DNA of 64,000 bases from Gammaproteobacteria bacterium (GTDB lineage Bacteria > Pseudomonadota > Gammaproteobacteria > Ga0077536). The notes under the pieces were generated by a model that worked only from the letters and a program-made list of their open reading frames with translations, was not told the origin of the DNA and searched no databases. Shown here in pieces: positions 9,195-16,416 of this stretch (its first letter is position 1; the number at the start of each line of letters is the position of its first letter). The translations under genes and the position numbers were made by a program. The stretch lies in the NCBI GenBank assembly GCA_020849475.1, contig JADLGE010000079.1, positions 62,001 through 126,000 of the forward strand, written 5' to 3'.

Positions 9195-9489
9195 ATGCCT
9201 ATCAAACCCGCCATCGTGCTCATGATTCTCGTGCCCTTCAGCCTGCTGTCGGCATACGCCCTGTGGGAGGTTGGTTACCTCGGCATCTTCACTTCGAGTT
9301 TCAGCAATTGGGGCACCGTGCAGGTGCTGTGCGACCTGGTCGTGGTGTGCACGCTGGCGATGATATGGATGGTCAACGATGCACGAGCGCGTGGTCTGAA
9401 GGCTTGGCCTTACGTGCTGGTAACGGTGCTGGCCGGCTCGTTTGGTCCCTTGTGGTATCTCTTGAAGCGCGGCCGGGCGGGGGGGGTAG
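9195..9489 (+). CDS. DUF2834-like small membrane protein, stop codon displaced at a G8 tract
   Basis: The ATG at 9195 follows GGAG at 9183-9186. The product has about 97 recognisable residues with three hydrophobic segments (VLMILVPFSLLSAYALW, VQVLCDLVVVCTLAMIWM, WPYVLVTVLAGSFGPLWYLL) and the DAR.RG..WPY..L pattern I associate with DUF2834 membrane proteins. The function is unknown. After LKRGRAG the DNA has eight G residues (9479-9486) followed by TAG. In the present frame that TAG is missed and the frame stays open, antisense through the epoxide hydrolase gene, to 10631. With seven Gs the protein would end at RAGG after 97 residues. I therefore end the gene here and treat the extension as an artefact or a frameshift. 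Confidence 0.65.
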
Positions 9490-9496
9490 GTGGATT

Positions 9497-9583
9497 GAAG
9501 GTGCGAATGAATTCGCACCTACGACAACGGCCGGCACCATGCCGACGAACCGTGTTCGCAGGTGCGATTTCAATCGCACATTG
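9497..9583. repeat. Inward-facing pair of class B REP elements
   Basis: The left unit (9497-9522) is reverse: GAAGG, stem TGCGAAT, GA, ATTCGCA, CCTAC. The right unit (9558-9583) is forward: GCAGG, stem TGCGATT, TC, AATCGCA, CATTG. Both stems are perfect. The heads face each other over a 35-nt spacer. They lie between the DUF2834-like gene and the convergent epoxide hydrolase gene. Confidence 0.85.
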
Positions 9584-9593
9584 GAAACGCGAC

Positions 9594-10562
9594 TCAGCGC
9601 GGCTCGACCTCGCGCAGGAAGCGCAACATCTGCGCGGTGGTCTCGGCCGGCTTCTCGACCTGCAGCCAGTGTCCCGCGCCTTCAATGATGTCCAGGAAAC
9701 GCAGGTCGTCGAAGTCCTTGGGAAACGATTCGCGCCAGTTGGCATCGTAGAGCAGCACATCGTCTTCCGAGCCGGCCACGAATGCCGCTGGCTGTTTGAA
9801 GCGCGCTTTCTCGAGCTCGGGCGTGATGGCATTGTTGTAGAGCATATTGCGATACCAGTTGTTCGGGCCGCGAAAGCCGCTGCGCTGGTACTGCGCGAGG
9901 TAGTAGGCGAAATCTTCCTCGCTCAACCACGACGGCAGCTTGTCGGGCGTGGGCAGGGTTTCCAGCAGGCCGGCGCTGCGCGGGAATTGGAGCTGTTTCA
10001 TCCACGCGCCGTAAGGCGAATCTGCGGCGAGCCCGTAGTAGAGCTTCTTGAGGCTGGCCGGCAGATCTTTCTCGAGCTCGGCTTCCGCCACGCCCTGTTG
10101 CTGAAAGTAGCGGATGTACCAGAAGCGATCGTCGAGGCCGGGCGGATTGAGCGTGGCCGAGGTCGGTCGCCAGAACGGCACCGACAGGCCCATGACCGAG
10201 CGACAGGTATCGGCGTGCAGCAGCGCGGTATTCCACGCCACCATGCAGCCCCAGTCGTGGCCGATGAGATTGAATTCATCGTAGCCGAGTGCGCGCGCGA
10301 TGCCGGCCACGTCGGCCGCCAACTCGCGGATGTTATAGGCACGCACGTCCAGCGGTTTGCTGCTGCCGCCATAACCGCGTTGATCGGGCACCGCCACGCG
10401 ATAGCCCGCCGCAGCCAGAGGTGCGATCTGGTGACGCCACAAATACCAGCACTGCGGCCAGCCATGCAGCAGGATGACCAGCGGGCCTTCGCCCGCGACT
10501 ACCGTGCGCAACGTGATGCCGTTGCTGTCGAGATATTGAAAGTCGGGTTCTTGCATGGCCAT
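9594..10562 (-). CDS. Alpha/beta hydrolase, soluble epoxide hydrolase-like
   Basis: The protein has 322 residues. It shows the alpha/beta hydrolase core with the oxyanion segment HGWP at 33-36, the nucleophile elbow GHDWG with Asp103 rather than serine, the acid region GSEDDVLLYD and the catalytic histidine 298 in GAGHWLQVEKP. An aspartate nucleophile with HGWP is the signature of epoxide hydrolases and haloalkane dehalogenases, and the overall pattern (PDQRGYGGSSKP) favours an epoxide hydrolase. It has no signal peptide. The ATG at 10562 follows GAGG at good distance; an ATG two codons later is also possible. The gene is 32 nt downstream of the small membrane protein on the same strand. Confidence 0.87.
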   Translation of the reverse strand: MAMQEPDFQYLDSNGITLRTVVAGEGPLVILLHGWPQCWYLWRHQIAPLAAAGYRVAVPDQRGYGGSSKPLDVRAYNIRELAADVAGIARALGYDEFNLIGHDWGCMVAWNTALLHADTCRSVMGLSVPFWRPTSATLNPPGLDDRFWYIRYFQQQGVAEAELEKDLPASLKKLYYGLAADSPYGAWMKQLQFPRSAGLLETLPTPDKLPSWLSEEDFAYYLAQYQRSGFRGPNNWYRNMLYNNAITPELEKARFKQPAAFVAGSEDDVLLYDANWRESFPKDFDDLRFLDIIEGAGHWLQVEKPAETTAQMLRFLREVEPR

Positions 10563-10594
10563 GCCTCATTGAATCGGGAGCGCGCCTTTCGAAT

Positions 10595-11014
10595 TCAGAA
10601 CAGCTGCGGCAGGCGCGGGGCGAGAAAATAATAGGCAGCGAAGGTTGTCACGCCGATCAGCAGCGGCCGGTAGGCATTGGCGCCCGCCTGGTTCTTGCCC
10701 TGCATGCGCAGACTGATGGCCACGCCGCAGGCCGCGCAGGCGGTGCTGAGCACAAACAGCACGAAGGTCAGGGCGAACTCGACGACGTCGCCGCTGCCGT
10801 AGCGCGCGCCGGCCGCCTTGGGCAGATGCCAATACCAGCCAAGCCGGAACAAGACGCCGGCGCCGGCCAGGCACAGCACGGCCCATTCAAGCGAGCGTGC
10901 GATCCGCTCGAGGCGATACAAGGTCAAGCGCTGGGTCTCCGTGTCTGCAAAATAATGGGCGCGGTGAACGCGCGCAATTTGCCGGCCGCGCTCGCCGCGC
11001 CGAGCTTGTGCCAT
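10595..11014 (-). CDS. Hypothetical membrane protein
   Basis: I do not recognise this 139-residue protein. After a basic N-terminus (RRGERGRQIARVHRAH) it has three hydrophobic stretches: near LEWAVLCLAGAGVLFRLGWY, near VVEFALTFVLFVLSTACAAC, and LLIGVTTFAAYYFLAP. It is likely an inner-membrane protein. Its start at 11014 is divergent from hspQ, whose start is only 38 nt away, so the two promoters overlap. It may be cotranscribed with the epoxide hydrolase downstream. Codon use is like its neighbours. Confidence 0.6.
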   Translation of the reverse strand: MAQARRGERGRQIARVHRAHYFADTETQRLTLYRLERIARSLEWAVLCLAGAGVLFRLGWYWHLPKAAGARYGSGDVVEFALTFVLFVLSTACAACGVAISLRMQGKNQAGANAYRPLLIGVTTFAAYYFLAPRLPQLF

Positions 11015-11052
11015 GGTAACCTGTCGCCCGTCACGAACCGACCCCGACCGCC

Positions 11053-11388
11053 ATGGCCACCATCAATCGCACAGCGAAATTTCAGATCGGACAGGTGGTC
11101 CGCCATCGCCTGTTTCCGTTTCGCGGCGTGATCTTCGACGTCGACCCGACCTTCAACAACACCGAGGAATGGTGGTTGTCGATTCCCGAGGAAATGCGTC
11201 CGTCGAAAGAGCAGCCCTACTATCACCTGCTGGCCGAAAACGCCGAGACCAGCTATATCGCCTACGTCTCCGAGCAGAACCTGCTGGTCGACGACAGCGG
11301 CAAGCCGGTCTCTCATCCCGATGTGCCGCAGTACTTCGGAGAATTGCGCGACGGCTACTACGCGTTAAAAAGCCGCCGCGCCCACTAG
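11053..11388 (+). CDS. hspQ: Heat shock protein HspQ
   Basis: The protein has 111 residues. It matches the HspQ (YccV-like, hemimethylated-DNA-binding fold) family from end to end: FQIGQVVRHRLFPFRGVIFDVDPTF in the first third, EEWW near residue 37, QPYYHLLAE in the middle, and YVSEQNLL later. In Escherichia coli the protein is heat-induced and acts as an adaptor and enhancer of Lon proteolysis. The ATG at 11053 begins MATINRTAKF. It converges with the acyl-CoA ligase gene, whose stop lies five bases beyond this one. Confidence 0.95.
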   Translation: MATINRTAKFQIGQVVRHRLFPFRGVIFDVDPTFNNTEEWWLSIPEEMRPSKEQPYYHLLAENAETSYIAYVSEQNLLVDDSGKPVSHPDVPQYFGELRDGYYALKSRRAH

Positions 11389-11393
11389 AAAAA

Positions 11394-12956
11394 TTAGTTG
11401 ACGTTGCGCGAGCGCCCACGCCAATACGGCTCGCGCAATTCCCGTCGCAGTATCTTGCCTGACGGATTGCGCGGCAGGGCGCTGACGAAGTCCACGCTCT
11501 TCGGCGCCTTGAAACCCGCAATCCGCTCGCGCGCATAGGCAATCAATTCATCGGCCGTGACCGTCGCGCCGGGCTTCAGCACCACCACCGCCTTGACTGC
11601 CTCGCCCCAACGATCGTCGGGTACACCAATGACGGCCACGTCGGCGATGGCCGCATGACCGAACAGCGCGTTCTCGACTTCCGCCGGATAGACGTTCTCG
11701 CCGCCTGACACCACCATGTCTTTCACGCGGTCGTGGATGTAGAGATAGCCTTCGTCGTCGAGATAGCCGGCGTCACCGGTGTAGAACCAGCCGTCGCGAA
11801 TCGCTTCGGCGGTGGCCTCGGGCCGGTTCCAATAACCCTTCATGACGATGCCATGGCGAATCACGATTTCACCCACCGCGCCATTGGCGACCGCACGGCC
11901 TTCGCCGTCGATGACTTTCACTTCGACGCCGGGGTAGGCGGTGCCGCAGGAGCGCAGCTTGCCGGCGGCGTGACCTTCGGGCAGCAGGCAGGTGCCGCCG
12001 CCGGTGGTCTCGGTCAAGCCATACAGGCCGAAGAACTCGCAGGCGAACAGTTGCTGCGCGGTCTTCAACAAGTCCTCATTGATCGGTGAAGCGCCGTAGA
12101 ACAGTTTGCGCAGGGACGAAAAATCGGTGCTGGCCGACTGCGGCAGCTGCGTGAGCATGAGCATCAAGGCCGGCACGAACAGCGCGTAGGCGACGTGGTA
12201 GCGCGGCACGAATTCGAGAATCTTGTACGGGTCGACATCCTTCAGGATGAGATTGGTGCTGCCCTGCGCAAGCGCGAACACGCCCATGTTGCAGCCCGCG
12301 ACGTGAAATACCGGCATGCAGGTCAGGGTCACCTGTTCCGCATCGAACAAGCCCCAGCGCGCCGCTTCGGAGGCTTCCCACAGCGCCAGATAATTGGCGT
12401 TGGTCAGCCGCACACCCTTGGGATGGCCGGTGGTGCCGCTGGTGTAGAGTTGCAGCACGTCGTCGTCGGCGCGCATGGGGAGCAGGGGATCGACGGCGGC
12501 CTGGGCATCGCGCCACGCGTCGAACGCAGGCCAGCTCGGGTGCCCGCCATCGAGGGCGACGATGAGACTCAGGCTCGGGTTGCGCGCCGCCAGTTGTTCG
12601 ACCACTTCGTAGTACTCGGCGCCGACAAACACCGTCGTACAGCCGGCATCGTTCAAGATGTATTCGATCTCGGGCAGTGCCAGACGCCAGTTGATGCCGA
12701 CCAGCACGGTCTCGGCCTTGGCGGCGCCAAACAGCAGTTCGAAATAGCGGTCGGAATTCTTGCCGAGGAAGCCGATGCGTGACTGGGCCGGCAGGCCAGC
12801 GGCGATCAAGCCCTGCGCGACGCGGCTGATGCGCTCGTCGAACAGGCTGAAGGTGGTTTCACGGTCTTCGAAGATCTGGGCAATCGCCGCGCCGCGACTG
12901 CGGGCCTGCACACGTGGCACATCGGCCAGTCCACGGATTTCATCGAGCTTGAACAC
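11394..12956 (-). CDS. AMP-dependent acyl-CoA synthetase/ligase (long- or medium-chain fatty acid type)
   Basis: The protein has 520 residues and is a typical ANL-superfamily acyl-CoA ligase. The ATP-binding motif LYTSGTTGHPKG is near residue 176, the adenylate motif GLYGLTETTGG near 320, YTGDAGYLDDEGYLYIHDR near 398 (hinge), and the C-terminal catalytic lysine lies in the final PSGKILRREL. It activates a carboxylic acid to its CoA thioester. The acid cannot be named from sequence. The start at 12956 begins MFKLDEIRGL with a GGGGGAG ribosome site just upstream on the minus strand. It is divergent from the lipoprotein gene at 13060. Confidence 0.9.
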   Translation of the reverse strand: MFKLDEIRGLADVPRVQARSRGAAIAQIFEDRETTFSLFDERISRVAQGLIAAGLPAQSRIGFLGKNSDRYFELLFGAAKAETVLVGINWRLALPEIEYILNDAGCTTVFVGAEYYEVVEQLAARNPSLSLIVALDGGHPSWPAFDAWRDAQAAVDPLLPMRADDDVLQLYTSGTTGHPKGVRLTNANYLALWEASEAARWGLFDAEQVTLTCMPVFHVAGCNMGVFALAQGSTNLILKDVDPYKILEFVPRYHVAYALFVPALMLMLTQLPQSASTDFSSLRKLFYGASPINEDLLKTAQQLFACEFFGLYGLTETTGGGTCLLPEGHAAGKLRSCGTAYPGVEVKVIDGEGRAVANGAVGEIVIRHGIVMKGYWNRPEATAEAIRDGWFYTGDAGYLDDEGYLYIHDRVKDMVVSGGENVYPAEVENALFGHAAIADVAVIGVPDDRWGEAVKAVVVLKPGATVTADELIAYARERIAGFKAPKSVDFVSALPRNPSGKILRRELREPYWRGRSRNVN

Positions 12957-13059
12957 GCGCTCCCCCTCGTATTGTTATTCTCCGCCAGTGTAACCGCTCG
13001 CCCCACCTTCTGAACCGCGAGGGTGGTCGCGGGAACCCATGTTCACGGAGGGCAAGACC

Positions 13060-13533
13060 ATGCGACTGACCAAGCGACTGACAATATTCCCGCTCATGCT
13101 GGCCGCGCTGCTCGGCGGCTGCGGTCCACAGCAGGGCGCGCACACCGTCACCGCCAGCGACCCGTGGATACATCCGCCCACGGTCGAGGACAAGAAGGCC
13201 GTCAACCTGCCGCCTTTCCTGGTTTACCGCGTGCATCCGGACATGCTGAAAGAGGCGGTTGCCGAACTCGCCAAAGAGCCCTACGTCCAGATCAGTCCGG
13301 CCATCGCTGCGCGTTATACCAAGACCGACGCGCATGTGCCGATGGAAATGCGGCCGTTCCTGATCCGCGGCCTGACCGGCGGTCAGACCGACATCACGGT
13401 CGTGCAGTCCATGCAGGGCCTGTGGGTGAAGGCCACCGGCAGCGATGTCGCGCACCCCGTGCAGCAGCCGCTGGTGGTGATGGTCGACCCGACGCCCATC
13501 GATATCTTCGTGACCCTCGAGCCCAAGGGCTGA
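13060..13533 (+). CDS. Hypothetical lipoprotein
   Basis: I do not recognise the family of this 157-residue protein. The N-terminus MRLTKRLTIFPLMLAALLGGC is a lipoprotein signal peptide with lipobox LLGGC, so the mature protein should be attached to a membrane facing the periplasm. The start ATG at 13060 follows GGAGGG at 13047-13052; an ATG at 13039 is in frame but poorly placed. The mature part has no clear repeats and no further cysteines. The gene is followed by the transaminase gene, but a good -10 box between them suggests separate transcription. Confidence 0.65.
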   Translation: MRLTKRLTIFPLMLAALLGGCGPQQGAHTVTASDPWIHPPTVEDKKAVNLPPFLVYRVHPDMLKEAVAELAKEPYVQISPAIAARYTKTDAHVPMEMRPFLIRGLTGGQTDITVVQSMQGLWVKATGSDVAHPVQQPLVVMVDPTPIDIFVTLEPKG

Positions 13534-13559
13534 AGCACAGGTGTCCGGCCTGCTAGAAT
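13530..13559 (+). promoter_or_regulatory. Candidate sigma-70 promoter for the transaminase gene
   Basis: A near-consensus -10 box TAGAAT lies at 13554-13559. Eighteen bases upstream is CTGAAG (13530-13535), a weak -35 match to TTGACA. The transaminase start (13594) is 35 nt downstream. Confidence 0.35.
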
Positions 13560-13593
13560 CGCCAGACCTTTCCGTAACAGAGGAGTGAAGGCC

Positions 13594-14988
13594 GTGAGCA
13601 TACAACCCGGAAGCATGGCAGCGCGGGATCTTGATTCCATGCTGCATCCGCAGACCCATCTCGGCCAGCATTCCAAGACCGGTCCGATGATGCTGAAGCG
13701 CGCCGAGGGCGTGTACATGTACGACGACCAGGGCAAGCAGTACCTGGAAGGACTGGCCGGCCTGTGGTGCACCTCGCTCGGTTACGGCAACGAAGAGCTG
13801 GCACGCGCGGCTTACGACCAGATCAAGGAACTGTCCTACGCACAGTTGTTCTCCAGCAAGAGCCACGAAGTGGGTGTGCTGCTGGCGGAGAAGATCAAGG
13901 CGATGGTGCCGCTGCACAAATCCAAGGTGTTCTTCGGCAATTCCGGCTCCGACGCCAACGACACCCAGGTAAAGCTGGTGTGGTACTACAACAATGTCAT
14001 CGGCCGTCCGCAGAAGAAGAAAATCATCGGCCGCGTGAAGGGCTATCACGGCATCACGCTGGCGTCCGGCAGCCTCACCGGCCTGCCGATGTCGCACAAG
14101 GGTTTCGACCTGCCGTTGGCCGGCGGCCGCTTCTTGCATACCGATCTGCCGCATTACTGGCGCAACGCGCAGCCGGGTGAGAGCGAAGAGCAGTTCGCCA
14201 CGCGCCTCGCCGACAACCTCGAACAACTGATCCTGAAAGAAGGGCCGGACACCGTCGCGGCCTTCATCGCCGAGCCGGTGATGGGCGCCGGTGGCGTGAT
14301 CGTGCCGCCCAAGACCTATTTCGCAAAAATCCAGGCGGTGCTGAACAAGTACGACGTGCTGTTCATCGACGACGAAGTGATCTGTGGTTTTGGTCGCACC
14401 GGCAAGCCCTTCGGCGCCGATACCTATGATCTCAGGCCCGACAGCATCTCGCTCGCCAAGGCGCTGACCTCGGCCTACCAGCCGCTTAGCGCGGTGGTGG
14501 TGAAGGATGAAATCTTCGACGCGATTCTGAAGGCCTCCGACGAGATGGGACCTTTCGGCCACGGCTTCACCTACAGTGGTCACCCGGTGGCCTGCGCGGT
14601 GGGCTTGAAGACCCTCGAAATCTACGAGCGCGACAAGATCTTCGAGCATGCCGCCAAGCTGGCGCCGCAGTTCCAGGCGCGCCTCGCGCGCTATGCCGAT
14701 CATCCGCTGGTCGGCGAGGTGCGCGGCGTCGGCATGGTCGGTGCGGTGGAACTGGTCGCCAACCGCCACACCAAGGCCGCTTTCGATCCGATAGGCAAGG
14801 TCGGCGCCGAGTGTTTGAAGAACTGCCAGGACAACGGCCTCATCTGCCGCGCCATCGGCGATGTGATGGCGTTCTGCCCGCCGCTTATCATCACGTCGGC
14901 GCAGGTGGACGAACTGTTCGACAAGTTCGACAAGGCCATGGCGCTGACCTTGGAGTGGGCCAACGGCCAGGGCCTGCTCGCCGCCTGA
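13594..14988 (+). CDS. Class III PLP-dependent aminotransferase (omega-transaminase)
   Basis: The protein has 464 residues. Family landmarks are the N-terminal GLWCTSLGYGNEELA, the phosphate-binding FGNSGSDAND, the HG of VKGYHGITLASGSL, the PLP-pyridine aspartate in FIDDEVICGFGRTG and the Schiff-base lysine in SLAKALTSAYQPLS. The set matches omega-amino-acid or amine:pyruvate transaminases rather than ornithine or GABA enzymes with defined substrates. I chose GTG 13594 because GAGGAG lies nine bases before it; GTG 13585 would overlap that site. The alpha/beta hydrolase begins 10 nt after the stop, suggesting an operon. Confidence 0.9.
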   Translation: MSIQPGSMAARDLDSMLHPQTHLGQHSKTGPMMLKRAEGVYMYDDQGKQYLEGLAGLWCTSLGYGNEELARAAYDQIKELSYAQLFSSKSHEVGVLLAEKIKAMVPLHKSKVFFGNSGSDANDTQVKLVWYYNNVIGRPQKKKIIGRVKGYHGITLASGSLTGLPMSHKGFDLPLAGGRFLHTDLPHYWRNAQPGESEEQFATRLADNLEQLILKEGPDTVAAFIAEPVMGAGGVIVPPKTYFAKIQAVLNKYDVLFIDDEVICGFGRTGKPFGADTYDLRPDSISLAKALTSAYQPLSAVVVKDEIFDAILKASDEMGPFGHGFTYSGHPVACAVGLKTLEIYERDKIFEHAAKLAPQFQARLARYADHPLVGEVRGVGMVGAVELVANRHTKAAFDPIGKVGAECLKNCQDNGLICRAIGDVMAFCPPLIITSAQVDELFDKFDKAMALTLEWANGQGLLAA

Positions 14989-14998
14989 GGATGACACC

Positions 14999-15814
14999 AT
15001 GACGACGGCCGAGGCGGGCACCCTCGCCGCGGCCGGGCATGCCATCGAGTTCGAGCGCCTGTCCGGTAATGAAAACGGCCCGACCCTGGTGCTGTTGCAC
15101 GAGGGTCTGGGCTGCGTCGGCATGTGGCGACGCTTTCCTGCATTGTTGAATGCCGCTACCGGCCTGCCGGTATTGAGCTATTCGCGTCCCGGCTACGGCC
15201 GCTCGTCTTCCATCGCGCTGCCGCGCCCGCTCGATTTCCACACCCGCGATGCGCAGGACATCCTGCCGGCGGTGCTCGATGCGGCCGGCATCACGGACTG
15301 CATCTTCATCGGTCACAGCGATGGCGCGTCGATAGCGGTGGTGTACGCCGGCGCGACCCAGGATCCGCGCTTGCGCGCGCTGGTGCTGATGGCGCCCCAT
15401 GTGCTGACGGAAGAAAAGACCGTCATGAACATCGCGCAAGCCAGGCTCATGTTCCAGGGCAGCGATCTGCGCGACAAGCTGGCGCGCTATCACGGTGACA
15501 ACGTCGACTGCGCGTTCTGGGGATGGTGCGACGCATGGCTGGACGCCGATTTTCGCCGCTGGAACATCACCCATTGGCTGCCCGCCATCACGCTGCCAGT
15601 ATTGACCGTGCGCGGCAACGACGACGCCTACAACACCCCGGTGCACGTCGAGCGCATCGCGCACGGCGTCAGCGGAAAGGTCACGCGCGTTGATCTGGCC
15701 GATTGCGGACACGCGCCGCATTTGGAGCAGGGTGAGAAGGTGGTGGCCGCGGTGACGGAGTTTGTCGGCGCGGTGGCGTCAGCGCCGTCCCCGGTGGTTC
15801 AGACTGAAGTCTGA
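14999..15814 (+). CDS. Alpha/beta hydrolase whose last codons and stop come from a REP element
   Basis: The protein has 271 residues with an alpha/beta hydrolase fold: HEGLGCVGMW (oxyanion region), the nucleophile elbow GHSDGASIA with a serine, the acid near NDDAYNTPVHV and the histidine in ADCGHAPHLEQGEK. It may hydrolyse an ester or C-C bond; the substrate is unknown. ATG 14999 follows GAGG. The final residues VVQTEV and the TGA (15812-15814) are encoded by the class A REP element at 15794-15819, so the native C-terminus probably ended at or near VGAVASAPSP before the element inserted. It is 10 nt downstream of the transaminase. Confidence 0.82.
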   Translation: MTTAEAGTLAAAGHAIEFERLSGNENGPTLVLLHEGLGCVGMWRRFPALLNAATGLPVLSYSRPGYGRSSSIALPRPLDFHTRDAQDILPAVLDAAGITDCIFIGHSDGASIAVVYAGATQDPRLRALVLMAPHVLTEEKTVMNIAQARLMFQGSDLRDKLARYHGDNVDCAFWGWCDAWLDADFRRWNITHWLPAITLPVLTVRGNDDAYNTPVHVERIAHGVSGKVTRVDLADCGHAPHLEQGEKVVAAVTEFVGAVASAPSPVVQTEV

Positions 15815-15819
15815 ACCAC
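15794..15819. repeat. Class A REP element supplying a stop codon
   Basis: A perfect 12-bp inverted repeat with centre GA: GTGGT plus TCAGACT, GA, AGTCTGA plus ACCAC. Both ends carry the head-type sequence, so the two flanks are the same rather than head and tail. It encodes the last residues and the TGA of the preceding hydrolase gene. Confidence 0.85.
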
Positions 15820-15844
15820 AAAGCTCGGGCGATGCTGATGCGGG

Positions 15845-15870
15845 CTCGGTGCGCATATTCATTCGACCTG
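15845..15870. repeat. Possible decayed class B REP element
   Basis: CTCGG TGCGCATAT TC ATTCGA CCTG resembles a class B unit with an interrupted stem. It lies 25 nt after the class A element and overlaps the stop region of the Nudix gene. The match is weak. Confidence 0.3.
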
Positions 15871-16416
15871 CTGCTCGCCCAGAAACCTCTCCACCGCCAT
15901 CCGCGCCGACGCCAGCCCGATGCTGCTCGGCGTAATCTCCCCGAAACGCAGCCACAGCGCTTCAGACACATCGTCGCGCGCCACGAGCTCGGGCCGGGTC
16001 GCGAGGTCGACGCGAAAAAACGTATCCGATGTCGCATAGGTGACGTCGGCATAGGGATAGAGATTGGGCAAGGTGAACAGATAGCGTAAGGCTTGTGGCT
16101 CGATGCGCAGGCCAAGTTCTTCTTCGAGTTCACGCGCGACCGCCGCTTCCAGCGTCTCACCCGGATCGACGAAGCCGCCCGGCACATCCAGCGTACCGGC
16201 GGCGGGCGCATGGGCGCGGCGCGTCAAGAGTAAATGGCCGTCGTGCACGATCAAGGCGCCGCCCGCGGCGGCGACATTATGAAAATATCGAAAGCCGCAG
16301 GCCTGGCAGTGAAATTCGCGCGGGTTCTGTCCCGGATATTCCGCCCGGCACGCCGGGCAGTAACGGAATGGTGAACGAAGCTCGTCGGCGCTCATTGGCG
16401 GCGACTGCGAACTCAT
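15859..16416 (-). CDS. Nudix hydrolase with N-terminal zinc ribbon
   Basis: The protein has 185 residues. A four-cysteine zinc ribbon (C20, C23, C37, C40; CPAC and CQAC) precedes a complete Nudix box of the form GGFVDPGET..AVARELEEELG. This is the layout of zinc-ribbon Nudix proteins related to NADH pyrophosphatase, which cleave nucleoside-diphosphate-linked compounds. The substrate is not determined. Its ATG (16416) overlaps the stop of the upstream Sco/MauG gene by four bases (ATGA), so it is translationally coupled to the methanethiol oxidase operon. Confidence 0.85.
   Translation of the reverse strand: MSSQSPPMSADELRSPFRYCPACRAEYPGQNPREFHCQACGFRYFHNVAAAGGALIVHDGHLLLTRRAHAPAAGTLDVPGGFVDPGETLEAAVARELEEELGLRIEPQALRYLFTLPNLYPYADVTYATSDTFFRVDLATRPELVARDDVSEALWLRFGEITPSSIGLASARMAVERFLGEQQVE

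Noticed and set aside
9117-10631. A 504-residue frame read as one protein
   Set aside because: Only residues 27-123 or so resemble a membrane protein; the rest is REP sequence and antisense of the epoxide hydrolase, because a stop was displaced at the G tract.
12940-15123. A 727-residue open frame on the minus strand
   Set aside because: It is antisense to the lipoprotein, transaminase and hydrolase genes, which all have clear motifs and ribosome sites; it shows no family pattern.
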